DNA from: Sphaerosporella brunnea
Lineage: Eukaryota; Ascomycota; Pezizomycetes; Pezizales; Pyronemataceae
Direction: 5' to 3'
NCBI GenBank assembly: GCA_008704415.1
Contig: VXIS01000164.1
Coordinates: forward strand, 1 to 64,000
DNA: 64,000 nt
The translations under genes and the position numbers were made by a program. The notes below the pieces were generated by a model, which was not told the origin of the DNA, made no database searches, and was given only the letters and a program-made list of their open reading frames with translations. Of this stretch, positions 31,512-41,464 are shown piece by piece; the stretch's first letter is position 1, and each line of letters begins with the position of its first letter.

Positions 31512-33073
31512 TGGAGAATAATTTGCTTTCTTCCGTGCTTCTGTTTTTTTATCTCCCCGGTTTATGTGTTATTTTTTTTTATTTTTTTTTCGTTTTCTCT
31601 TTCTTTGTGTGGCTAGCGTGGGTAAAATAGACGGAGGATCGTTCGGACGGGATTCGCATTTTGATGGGTGAATTGGATGGCTGAGTACCCAGTGGTTGTG
31701 GTTTCTTTTGATAGGGGTGAATATATCAGAGTGAGTGAAGAAATACTCGACATCTTGTGTGCGATAGAATTTAGTGAAGTACTTGAACACCCGTTCGCCT
31801 TGATTGTTTATGCAAGCTATTACCAAAGGAGCAAGCGTTCCTGTGGAAAGCAGTCAGAGAGGCTACTGCAGATGGCAAGAGCAAGGGCAATATCAGGGCG
31901 CTTTTCAGTGACGAACACTGCACGGAGGCGATCTTGGATTGCCTTAGCCCGACTAAAGTGGGAACGTGGCCGACGGGATTTAAAACTTTGCATGCCGTAT
32001 TTACTCGGGTAATAGAAGACGGTAACGAATTGCTCTTACGCATCCAGCTTACATTACAGTAAAACTAGAGATCGCCGGATAGAGCATATACACGGTGATT
32101 TACCGATTACTCTATCAACAACATGACCATATATTGAGTTAAGGTTATGCACGTGTGAGGGAATCGGACCCGAAAAGTGGTACAAACGTGCTTTCTCCTT
32201 TACTTTCTCTCGGGTCATCCTAGATCTGACGGCGCGCAGTAGGAGTGGATGGAGGACTGTGCTGTGGCGGTGCGGCACCGGAGGATATATATCACCCTCC
32301 GACGGCCCAGGGGTGGTGAGGCATCGCCGCTGCTGTTTTCCCACCCACCTCCCTCAACAGGGCTCCGGTTCCCAGCAGCTCTCCGGAGACTGGGAAGAGC
32401 AGCAAAGCGCCGAGCCAGGTAGCTGCGGGTTCGGTGCTGCACCCAGGGCAAACCACGAGTCGGAGCATGTAGGAGGAGCGGAGTATATAAAGTAGTAAAG
32501 TAACAATACAAACAACTGATTCAAAAGCACAACTTCGCACGCATAGAATAGAATAGCTTAGTAGTAGTATCGTGACTTGCGGTTCAACCCTTGATGAGAG
32601 CAGTTAATTAAATAAATGTAAAAGTTAACCCCCCCCCGCCTCCAAACGAAAATAGTAATAATAATAAGAATTTTGCAGGCTAGTCAGCATTTTTGAAATG
32701 CGACATCATTACCACAATCATTGGAAAATGTTGCGGTAATGTTATCGCACTGAAATAATTGCCTAATCACAGCAATGCGCATCGAAAGGTCATTACGCAG
32801 TCACCCGTTTATTGCACCCAGATGAAGCTGGTAATAAATTTGAATAGTGGCTAAATGCAAAAAACAGCTTCGTTATGGCAATGTTTTCATAGTGCTACGG
32901 GAACAACTTGCCCCGGTTTTTTGCCGTAGTAAATTTTCAGCACGTTCATTAGGTGTTGTATGTACCACTTTTATGGATATCGATTGAAGCTGCCCAGAAA
33001 CTACTGTGCCATTTCCAATAAAATAAGCGTACCCCCGGCACAGCCATAGATACAGTTCAACTCATTCTGCAAA
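31512..33073. other. Intergenic between convergent genes
   Basis: 1.56 kb. A TATATAAA at 32484-32491 on the + strand, preceded by GC-rich sequence, looks like a core promoter but no coding frame follows. At 32705-32745, CATTACCACAA and TTGCGGTAATG form a small imperfect hairpin. The AT-rich part from 32590 to 33060 may be an old insertion. No gene assigned. Confidence 0.5.
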
Positions 33074-34567
33074 TCAATGACTACATCCACCCTCGTCCTC
33101 GTCACCACTCTCCTTCTTCGCCTCCTTCTGCTTCGCGAATGTTTTCTGGTTGGCCACCCTATCGTTCTTTCTCTTCACCGCGGCCGCAATGCGTCCCCTC
33201 TCAGCCGCTCCCTCGTTCTGCAGCTTTCCCACCATGGCCTTGAAGTCGTCCTCCTCTCCCGTCATCCCCACCAGGCTCTCCAGAAGCTTAATTTCCTTCG
33301 CCCAGATGCTGGGGTCTTCGTCATTCGGTGTCTCAAGCACCATGGGCAGCCCCTGCAGGCGCTCATCGTTCATGAGCAACCTAAATGGTTCCAGCCCAAG
33401 ATATCCTCGGCCGATATTTTCGTGCAGATCCTTCTTGCTCGCAAGCGGGGCCTTCGAATCGTTAAGATGCAGCGCACACAGGTATTCCCTGCCCACGATT
33501 TTGTCGAAATTGCGCATCACCTCTTCGTACGAATCCTTTGTCCGGATATCGTGGCCAGCACCGAAGAGATGGCATGTATCCAAGCAGATTCCCATACGCT
33601 TCTTGTCCTCCACCCTCGCAATGATATCCCTCAAATCCTCAAAGTCAGACCCAATCACATTCCCTGAACCAACCATGTTCTCCACCACAGTCTTCACGAA
33701 CTTCGTTTCCTTGTGTGCTTTGTTCAAAGCAGCCGAAATCCGTCCCAGCGCTTCCGCACGCGGCTCTCCGAGTGTTGAACCGGGGTGGAAGTTATACAGC
33801 CCAATGTCGAGCGTTTCGCATCTCTTTAAATCGTCCACAAAGCAGTCATACGCCTTTGCCGCTTTCTCCGGCTCCGGCTGGGCAAGATTGATCAGGTAGC
33901 TCCCGTGCGGTAGAATCTGTGTTCGTGGATCGTAACCGTGTGTTTCACACGCCTTGCGGAACGCGGCGATATCGGGAGCCTTGAGCGGGGGCGAAACCCA
34001 TTTGCGCTGGTTCTTGACGAAGAGCGCCAGGGCGTTGCCTCCGATGTTGACTGCATTGGTGATCGCATTTTGCACGCCGCCGGCCATGCTGACATGGGCG
34101 CCGACCAGCATTTTCGCACCAAGGAGACGCGGGGCGAGGGGAGCCATGTTGGTGCTGCTGGTGGTTGTGGCTTTTTTCGCACGGGCGGTGGTGGTTTTGG
34201 CTGTGGTGGTGGTGGTGGTGGTGGTGGTGGTGGTGGTGGTGGTGGTGGTGAGTTTGCGCTTCTTCGCCGCTACGGTTGGTGGTTTTACGTCATCCGTTTC
34301 GTCTTCCTCTTCTTCTGCTGCTGACGCGACAGGCGCTTTCCGCTTCGGCTTTCGGGGAGATTTTGTTTTGGAGGTTTTCTTCACCTCGCATTCGTCTTCC
34401 GAGGCTGAGGACTCGGCGTATTTTACTTCAGTTTTTGTGCGCCGTTGACGGGTGGTGGTGTGTGTTTTGACAGCGACCAACTCCGTGGGATGAGGCTTGA
34501 GGCTTCCGGCTTCCTCTGCTTTGCCAGATTCTTTGGATCCGGCGATATGGGCTCTGGATTTTACCAT
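33074..34567 (-). CDS. APN1: AP endonuclease Apn1 (endonuclease IV family)
   Basis: It cleaves DNA 5' to abasic sites in base excision repair and removes 3' blocking groups. It is one exon of 497 residues from the ATG at 34567 (MVKSRAHIAG); the frame is open for 24 more codons to 34639 but the inner start gives the family-like N-terminus. Residues up to about 145 are basic and disordered, with a polythreonine run encoded by a (GGT)n tract. The TIM barrel begins LVGAHVSMAGG and holds the trinuclear-zinc ligands within YNFHPGS, VENMVG, CLDTCHLFGAGHDIR, LHLNDSK, LHENIGRG and VLETPND. The C-terminus is Lys-rich with a likely nuclear signal. A mitochondrial role is also usual for fungal Apn1. Confidence 0.95.
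   Translation of the reverse strand: MVKSRAHIAGSKESGKAEEAGSLKPHPTELVAVKTHTTTRQRRTKTEVKYAESSASEDECEVKKTSKTKSPRKPKRKAPVASAAEEEEDETDDVKPPTVAAKKRKLTTTTTTTTTTTTTTTTAKTTTARAKKATTTSSTNMAPLAPRLLGAKMLVGAHVSMAGGVQNAITNAVNIGGNALALFVKNQRKWVSPPLKAPDIAAFRKACETHGYDPRTQILPHGSYLINLAQPEPEKAAKAYDCFVDDLKRCETLDIGLYNFHPGSTLGEPRAEALGRISAALNKAHKETKFVKTVVENMVGSGNVIGSDFEDLRDIIARVEDKKRMGICLDTCHLFGAGHDIRTKDSYEEVMRNFDKIVGREYLCALHLNDSKAPLASKKDLHENIGRGYLGLEPFRLLMNDERLQGLPMVLETPNDEDPSIWAKEIKLLESLVGMTGEEDDFKAMVGKLQNEGAAERGRIAAAVKRKNDRVANQKTFAKQKEAKKESGDEDEGGCSH
34203..34251. repeat. (GGT)n trinucleotide tract inside APN1
   Basis: About 16 GGT units on the + strand, read as ACC codons in APN1, giving a run of 16 or more threonines in the disordered N-terminal region. 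Copy number is likely to vary between strains. Confidence 0.9.
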
Positions 34568-35275
34568 TGTTGCGAGAGCGGTGTTTAGTGGTGGGAGAAA
34601 GTGAGGGGGAAGTCCTGCGAAGGAGAACGCGTGAACCACCCCAGCTCACGTGCCTGGGAGGACTCGGTTTAAAGGCCAGCTTCGAACCACTCCATGCTCT
34701 CCCTCACGATCAACTCGATCAACTCAGTCACGCACAAATCAACACATATTCTCCGGCCTCTGGGCCGGGGCTGGCTGCAGCCCCATCGTCGTAACTCTCG
34801 GCGTTTGCGATCGAAGAGAATATCTACACATCTGGAATCAAATGCAGTGCCGAACCGCGATTCCCTTTCCAGACTATTCCTCCACGAACAAAAACAAACA
34901 TGGTCTGCTGGCTCGGAGATCCCGGGTCCACCGCTTTGCAAATGAATGGGCAGGTTCCACACGTCTGTACAACACATCCCGGTGAGGGCCTCAATACGGA
35001 TGAACCACCGCTGTCGCTCCGTTCGCGCGGGGTTGTTGGCGATCCAAGCTACTCTACCGAGAACGAACTCACTGGTATGTACTGAGTACATAGAACGCCC
35101 AGTAGAACACAAGCGGAGGCGCACCCTTAAATGTGCTAGCGATCGGTCGGATGCCGATGCTTACGTTCCAGTCAGTGCTGGTTTGGTGATTTATATAAGT
35201 TGGGCCCCTGGGGCGTGGGAACTTTTTCCCATCTCGCATCCAACGAGCTACGAAGCACACGATTGACTAATTGCG
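34568..35275. promoter_or_regulatory. Divergent promoter APN1 / membrane protein gene
   Basis: 708 bp between two divergent genes. TATATAA at 35192-35198 lies about 78 bp upstream of the ATG at 35276 and is a good TATA box for the + strand gene. No additional gene seen. Confidence 0.5.
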
Positions 35276-35842
35276 ATGGCCTTCACAACTTTGGGCCACA
35301 CACTTTTGCACCTACTTCTGGCTTTTGCACTGGTATGCCATGCATTCCCAACTCCGCAGTCCCCAGGAACGTACCCTGCAGTTATCGCTCGCCGAGCTTC
35401 ATCCTCTTCCACCACTGGCGATGACAACAATAGCCGCGGTTTCCCCGCCTCCGGCAGAATCCCGATTGCTGTCGGTATTGCTGTAACCTTTACCTTCCTT
35501 ATCATCTGCATCATCCTTGGAAGGTCGTCGAAAAAGTCCCTCACAAGAACCTCTATGGCACCAGCCCCGCCTCCATACAATACGAGGAGCGGGAGCGTTT
35601 ATAGAAGCCCTTCTGGAGCCGCAGCGGTGGTTAGAGTTGAGGATCATGAGTTGGAACCACCGCCGCCGTGTTATGCGGATGCGGTGGCGAACAAGGGCCC
35701 CGAAGTCAGACATGTTGGCACGATGGAGTTGCAGGATGGACAGGCCAGTCATGGAGAGGCACAAGCGGCGAGTTTGAGGGGAAGGGATAGCCAGGATACA
35801 CTGGTGATGGTACCTCCAGCGGCGGCCATTAGGAGGGAGTAG
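35276..35842 (+). CDS. Single-pass membrane protein with PPxY motif
   Basis: Family not recognised. 188 residues in one exon. It has an N-terminal signal peptide (MAFTTLGHTLLHLLLAFALV then CHA), a short Ser/Thr-rich outer segment, and one membrane helix (IPIAVGIAVTFTFLIICIIL, about residues 62-81) followed by basic stop-transfer residues GRSSKK. The predicted cytosolic tail carries APPPYNTR, a PPxY motif of the kind bound by WW domains of Rsp5/Nedd4 ligases, and a second near-match PPPCY. This layout suits a membrane adaptor or a small sensor that can be ubiquitinated; that is inference from motifs only. Confidence 0.75.
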   Translation: MAFTTLGHTLLHLLLAFALVCHAFPTPQSPGTYPAVIARRASSSSTTGDDNNSRGFPASGRIPIAVGIAVTFTFLIICIILGRSSKKSLTRTSMAPAPPPYNTRSGSVYRSPSGAAAVVRVEDHELEPPPPCYADAVANKGPEVRHVGTMELQDGQASHGEAQAASLRGRDSQDTLVMVPPAAAIRRE

Positions 35843-36847
35843 AGGCAGCGATTTTCCTATTATGAATAGATATGCGGTACCTATGCTTAGCGGTGGCGTT
35901 CTGTTGGGGTCATTTTTGGGGGGGGGTTTTTTTTTGGGGGGAGGCGAGGGGTTTCTGGATATTGTGTACGATAGATTCCTGGTATAGATATAAACGGTGA
36001 ACAAGCACGAGGCGGAGTATAATATAGTTCGTCAGATTAGGTCAGAGCCGGGTGACACACTGTTTGCCGCCAGCCTCTCCTGTGCACATAAATCTAAGAT
36101 TCGAAGCTTGCACGCCCTATTCCAGAAATCGAACTTTTAACGCACGTGGCGTTTCTTTTCTATCTACCAAGAGTGTTTCGAGATCGGTCGCGCATGCTCG
36201 TTTCACTCGAATATCGGCTCATAGGTTATCACTCTTGCGTGCACTCAACTACTGACCACCCTTTTGTCAGTAGATGGGGGGGTTGGGGAGCCCCAACAGA
36301 CGGGTAAGACCGTGGGGACAGGATACCAGGTTTCTTTTGTCCGTCATGGGCCTTTGGCCTCACTCCGATTCGCAAGATAGGAGGCACTTGGGCTAATGTC
36401 CTCGTGTACGCTGTATGATTTAAAACAAAACAAAACAAAACAGTAGATGGGGATGATGTTACACATTCTGCAATAGCATTAATGGGCTGAAGCTACAAGC
36501 CACTTTGATGTATCTGCGTTAATTTTGTCGACATACGCCAGCAAGTGTACCTGGATCACGGCAGTGCTTTTCACTGGCCGGTTTCGTAATAGGTGAGCAA
36601 AGGAGAGCCAGCCAGTTGGAACTTCATTTGTCAGGAGTGACGGGGCACCGAACGTTTGCACGTTCCGTCAAGGCTCGTTCGTGTTGGGTGTCTCTCCGTA
36701 GTTCCAGAAAAAAACGAGTCTTCATCGCTCTTCGACTTTCGACCTTCAACATGCGTCTCACGGCCTATTCATAACATCATCACTAACCCTCCCCCCCCCC
36801 GGAGGACTTTTACTCTTGACACCCCTCCTCCACAAATCATATCCACC
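35843..36847. other. Intergenic with short retroposon-like insertion
   Basis: 1 kb. It has G- and T-runs after the membrane-protein gene (about 35919-35941), the insertion at 36280-36440, and a C-run (36790-36800) in the leader of the RING gene. No other gene seen. Confidence 0.6.
36280..36440 (+). mobile_element. SINE-like retroposon, copy 1
   Basis: 161 bp bounded by a perfect 12-bp direct repeat CAGTAGATGGGG (36268-36279 and 36441-36452). The 3' end is ATGATTTAAAACAAAACAAA, an AAAAC-repeat tail directly before the second repeat. Near the 5' end is the small hairpin GTTGGGGAGCCCCAAC. Target duplication plus A-rich tail is the signature of target-primed reverse transcription. No protein is encoded. 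I could not assign RNA polymerase III A and B boxes with confidence. The same tail type occurs in the element at 55664-55728. Confidence 0.7.
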
Positions 36848-37153
36848 ATGCGCTCTTACTACTGCTGCATCTGCGACGAACGCTTCACACCGTTGCGTCC
36901 TCAGCTCCGTTTCCAGCCGTGCAACCACGACGACTTCTGCGCGCAGTGCATCCTTGACTGGCTGAGCGAGGAGAGTAAGCGGTTCAAAGAATACCGCGAG
37001 TTCCACGAACAGGCTTCTGTGAGGGTGTTGACGCTGCCGAAGTTGGTTGAGCTTGGGTTTTGCTGGGCTGCGAAGGAGCGAGAGGAGGCGCTGGGGTGTG
37101 TCTATTGTGCTGGCGAGGTCGAGGGGGTGGTGGTTGAGGGTCAGCGGAGGTAG
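36848..37153 (+). CDS. Small RING-finger-like protein
   Basis: 101 residues in one exon. The start MRSYYCCICDERF directly opens the finger, in good context (CCACCATG). Ligand candidates run CxxC (CCIC), then C-x-H in QPCNHDDF, C-x2-C in CAQC and a late CxxC (CVYC), a RING-type cross-brace with a long loop before the last pair. It is probably an E3 ubiquitin ligase or a degenerate zinc-binding protein; the partner is unknown. No membrane segment. The frame is open upstream to 36656 but the upstream residues look like leader sequence. Confidence 0.7.
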   Translation: MRSYYCCICDERFTPLRPQLRFQPCNHDDFCAQCILDWLSEESKRFKEYREFHEQASVRVLTLPKLVELGFCWAAKEREEALGCVYCAGEVEGVVVEGQRR

Positions 37154-37966
37154 GATCCGGAGAGGAGATGGATGGGCTTTACTTTGCAGTATGCAAGCTC
37201 TGGATGTCGTGCTTCACCCTCGGTCACTCGTGACGGAGATGATAAGTTCCTTTGATGATGAGGGGGTTTCTTACATTGTCTAATGGACTCCCTTTTCTAC
37301 AATTCCTAAGGCGCTATGGAACCGGGCTATGGTTGAGTTTCCAGTCATGATGCCACGACCAGGCCGATGCATATAATGGCCACAAAAGTATCATGACCAA
37401 CAAGATCGTCAACGCCAGCATTATCGGCCACAGTTCGCCGTTACATGTTATGGCTCGAACGCTTGGATGATTATCTACTATTTCTCCCTTTATACTGCGT
37501 GCACTAGAGTATACTATACTAGAGTACTGCGGTTCTTGCATATATTGTGGGCATTCTGAAAATAACCGTCAGACGTTGAATCTCTATCTTCTCATTGGCC
37601 TGGTCCTCTAAAATATCTTCAGGCAAAGAGAAAAACTTCCAAAGCAAATGTCACGCTTAATTTAATACCGGCATGTAACCGGAGGCGTGAATTTGAGGCG
37701 AGTGCAGCATGCGTCTGCGAGTAAGCGAGTGATACGATATGATACGCAGTACCAGTGGTGACAGCAGCCCGCAACAGGGCGTACCAGCCGAGTGTTCCCA
37801 TTTCTGCAGTGACATGATTCGCTCCAGTGCATGCAACAGCGCAGCTTTGCCCATGCAGGCCAGCCACGTCGACCACAGCGCACTAAACACGTCAACCCAG
37901 CAAGCGAGCGCGTATGGACGGACACTGACTGGCACACATAAAAACCTCGATGGATGTCATATCAGG
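37154..37966. other. Intergenic
   Basis: 813 bp with short overlapping frames of no recognisable content. It contains the upstream region of the next gene, whose start is itself uncertain. Confidence 0.5.
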
Positions 37967-38954
37967 ATGAACTTCCCAGCAAGCAAAGACATCCAGCCTT
38001 TAAACAGACTGCCAAACACCAGAGACATCAGAAAACAAAGAATATTAGATATCAAGAAACAAGGAAACAATGGAGTCAGTCACACCATTCCTTCCCCCCA
38101 CCCGCTCCACTTTCTAACCGCAAGAAGAGTCTCTCCGCCCCGCCAAACCATCTTCAGCTTCCCCCCCGCGTCTCGGCCAGAATCTCCACACCCGCGCCTT
38201 AGGATTCCCTTCATCCCGCCACCGCCGGAAACCGCAGAAGCTCTGCAATCCCTGCCTTCGCTCCCTCCTCCCTCGCCGGAACCCAGCCTACAGCTCCCAG
38301 AACTAAACGTGAAACTTTCCCTTCCGAAATCGCGGTACGACAAGAACTCCAACGGGTTGCGTCTACGCCTTACCGCCACGCTCGCCCCGCATGTCGCCGA
38401 GCCGCTGAGTTTTTACCGTCGCGGAACAATCTTCGATGAGCTCTGTCCGCTGCTGGGTCGTGGTGGGTTCTGGGGGATTGCGGATTCGCAGAGACGCCCT
38501 GTTAGGGTGGCCAACGACGACGCCGCGAGCATCAAAAAGGGATGCACCAGGGCGCATGCGGATGGTGAGGCATTTTTGGAGTTTGGGGATAGGTGAGTAA
38601 ACTGTTGCGAGGGACGGCGATATATATGGGCGGGAACTGACGAGCGATAGTTTTGTGACGCTGTATCCTGGCGACGAATTGATCCTCGATAAACTGCTCC
38701 CAGCCAAAGACTTGAAACATCTTCACAGCGGCGAGGCGTATACCATCTACTCGCGGCCGGACCGAGAGAAGAAGAAGCCTGCCAGGGCACGATGCAAGTG
38801 GGGCACTCGCGACGAGCTTGCAGAGAGTGCGTTTTGGATGGGCGAGGCCGACGATGAGTGGACAAAGCTTGATGTCAGTCACATCGTCAGAGATCGTGAT
38901 TGGGAAGAGCTGGTCGTCATCGTAGGGAACTCGGTCAGGTTTCATGTTCGTTGA
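37967..38954 (+). CDS. Hypothetical protein, two exons
   Basis: Family not recognised. Exons are 37967-38592 and 38651-38954 (58-bp intron, GTGAGT donor, ACTGAC branch, GATAG acceptor); 309 residues from the first ATG chosen, MNFPASKD, though the frame is open further upstream. The first 110 residues are basic and proline-rich. The rest looks like one folded domain of mixed character: FYRRGTIFDELCPLLGRGGF, FGD-SFVTLYPGDELILDKLL across the junction, and WEELVVIVGNSVRFHVR at the end. The alternating hydrophobic pattern suggests a beta-rich fold. No signal peptide or membrane segment. Confidence 0.65.
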
Positions 38955-39803
38955 TTAGGCGTTTCTTATTCGTTTCTTGCAGGAGTTCTATGGGGTTTGG
39001 GGTTCGTTTCATCTTATTATTTCGTTGGATATGCATAATAAGAGGGCTTCTGTAGATTCAGATACATGATACAAGCTCACGATAAGGTTCTCCGCTTCGA
39101 GTGCTGGGGATAATTGTGCAAGCTCGCTGCCGCTCGCTCGCCTTTTTCTCCGCCTTGAAAAGCCCCCGCCCAATCCTGCACGTCGAGAACCTGTTGCGCA
39201 ATGAGCACTCTCCATGCTCGACAGTTGTTCCCACGTCTCTGATACGGTCGTTTCTCCAGACGAATCAAAATCCATGACTGCAGCAGGGTCAGGGTTGCAG
39301 CAACAGGTGACGTTTCCAAGCGTGCGATGATCCAATCAGATGCCAGCCAGCCGCAGGCTTGGCTTGCTGCAGGAGCGAGGTGCGTGCCTGAAAGCGAAAC
39401 GACCGGGTTTCCATCGGCCAAACAGAACAGGCAGTCGGGTTACGTGGACTTGTGCGCTGAAGCCATGGGATCCGCGTCGCCCTGTGAGCCAAAGGATGGA
39501 ATTGGCCAAGGCATTCTTGCAGTTGCAGGCGGCGGGGGGCAGGGAGGTGTGACTCGAACTGGATTGGATTGATTACTGGGCTTAGTATGAGAAGGCACTG
39601 CTTGAGGATCATTCCTTCAAAAGCAGCCCGGTCATGGACAACCCGCAATTCCTGTATCCTACTTTTATTTCATCCCCATCTTGCCGGCCTCCAGCTTTGC
39701 TGCAAGCTTCTGTTCGTTGATTTGGACGTTTTTTTTTTTTGTTTTGTTTTTTTAATTACGCACATCTCCAGCGGAAAAGGTACCGGTAGTATTTGTCAAC
39801 ATC
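38955..39803. other. Intergenic, upstream of APP1
   Basis: 849 bp. T-run and TTTTGTTTTG sequence at 39730-39753 lie just before the APP1 start. No gene seen. Confidence 0.55.
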
Positions 39804-41027
39804 ATGGCCTATGTTCTCACGAAAGGCGCCACGGCGCTGAGCTCGCTCTCGCTGCCGCCTTTCTTCGCCGATATCCTTCGAAAATTCAAGATCCTGCCTC
39901 CGCTCACCGATACGCCTCTTCTAGCCAGCGATACCCTCTGGCTCTACGACAACGTCGCATATCCCTCCTCCGAGAGCCCGTCCGGCTGGTATGCCGAATT
40001 CATCGCCGCCTACTTCGCTGCCAACACCGGCAAAGACGTCTCCAAGGTCGTCGCTGATATTTGCGAGAAGTTGGGGTTGGCCCACGGAGATGCGGCGGAA
40101 AAGAGAGTTGAGGAACGAGTGCAGACGTTTATGGACATTGTGGTTCAGGGACGGACGGTGGAGGTCGATTTCGCGGCGCAGGGGAGGGTGATGCTTGGCC
40201 CGTCCAGTGCTGGTGGGATCAGCATCAACAATCTTGCGCTGCCCGGTGGACCGTATCGAGATGGGGAGGAGGTGATTTCCACCGCCATTCTGCCGGAGGG
40301 ATCGAATGAGAGGAAGTCGCTGGCTACGATGAAGACGAGGTTTGCGGGGAAGACTGGCTGGGGCGTTGTTTCCGGTCAGAAGCATCTCCGTTTTTTTTGT
40401 TTTTTTTTTCTCCCGAGCTTTCGAATGTGCTGATTGAAGGAAGACATCGATGACACCATCAAAGTCACCATGGTTAGAGACCGCATCGAGCTGCTTAAAC
40501 ATACCTTCGCCCTTGAGCCTGAGGCAGTGGCCGGCACTCCCGCGCTGTATGAGCGTCTTAACGCTGCGCTACAGCCAGCGTGGTTCTACCTCTCCGCATC
40601 ACCCTACAACCTCTACACCATGCTCGCCAAGTTTGTGCATGAAAACTATCCTCAGGGCCAAATATTGCTGCGTGAGATGTCATGGCAGGAGCTGGAAGGC
40701 TTCATTGTCTCGCTCACTGTTGGCACGCAGAAGTATAAAGAGGGCGAGCTCGAACGACTGGTTAAGCATTTGCCAGAGCGCAAATGGGTGTTTATTGGCG
40801 ACTCCACCCAGACGGACCCGGAGAGTTATGCGACCACCTACAGGAAGTTCCCGAACGCCGTGAAGAGGATCTTTATCCGAGTCGTGGAGGGCGTCAATCG
40901 GCTAGAAGAGAGGCGGCTGAACTCGAAGGAACGTTTCGAAAAGGCCTTCAACGGTGTTCCTACCACTGTCTGGCGGACATACAAGGATCCCAGCGAGCTG
41001 GACCGCCTGGTTGCTGAGATTGCTTGA
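39804..41027 (+). CDS. APP1: App1-type phosphatidate phosphatase (DUF2183 domain)
   Basis: Mg-dependent phosphatidate phosphatase of the yeast App1 family, which makes diacylglycerol and acts at actin patches during endocytosis. Exons are 39804-40374 and 40444-41027 (69-bp intron; 384 residues). The splice rebuilds VVSDIDDTIKVT, the DxDxT haloacid-dehalogenase motif. Later family marks are WFYLSASPYNLYTML and KWVFIGDSTQTDPESYATTYRKFPNAVKRIFIR. The acceptor must be GGAAG at 40439-40443; the AAG four bases earlier would break the frame. It is shorter than yeast App1 (587 residues) and lacks its C-terminal extension, as many filamentous-fungal members do. Confidence 0.88.
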
Positions 41028-41464
41028 GCGTGCGGACAATGAGTTGGCGTTGGATGGTTCTCGTCATTGCTTGGTCTGTATCTATCTGGAGTTGGTTTTA
41101 ATGGGATGGCAGAGCGCACATATGGATGGGTTTGTAATGATGTAGGAGTTATGATGGCAATACATGATGGTTTGATTTGGGGGGGGATTTCTCGACTCAA
41201 CGCTCCTGGTGTGATCATGCGAAAGCACTCGTCTAGAACCTGGAATCTTCATGCTCTGATCCGAGGCTCTTTACATATCCCACGGAGAGCTGGTCCGCTC
41301 CCACGGCCACCATGTGCAGATCTGTAGGCAAGGTTAGTGACGCATCCTGCGCGGCGATCCGATCGATCCAGGATTCGTTGACATCAGCTCCCCATCATCA
41401 CTCGGGGGTCAGCACAAAATGCCTTCATTTCACCAACCACACTTCCTCATCCGCGTTGCCAACA
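41028..41464. other. Intergenic, upstream of flavoprotein gene
   Basis: 437 bp. The downstream reading frame is open back to 41312, but no motif supports a start before 41465. Confidence 0.55.

Noticed and set aside
33150..33899. 249-codon + strand frame
   Set aside because: Mirror frame of the APN1 catalytic domain.
34203..34251. Possible CRISPR or tandem-repeat array
   Set aside because: Plain trinucleotide slippage tract within a coding region; no spacers.
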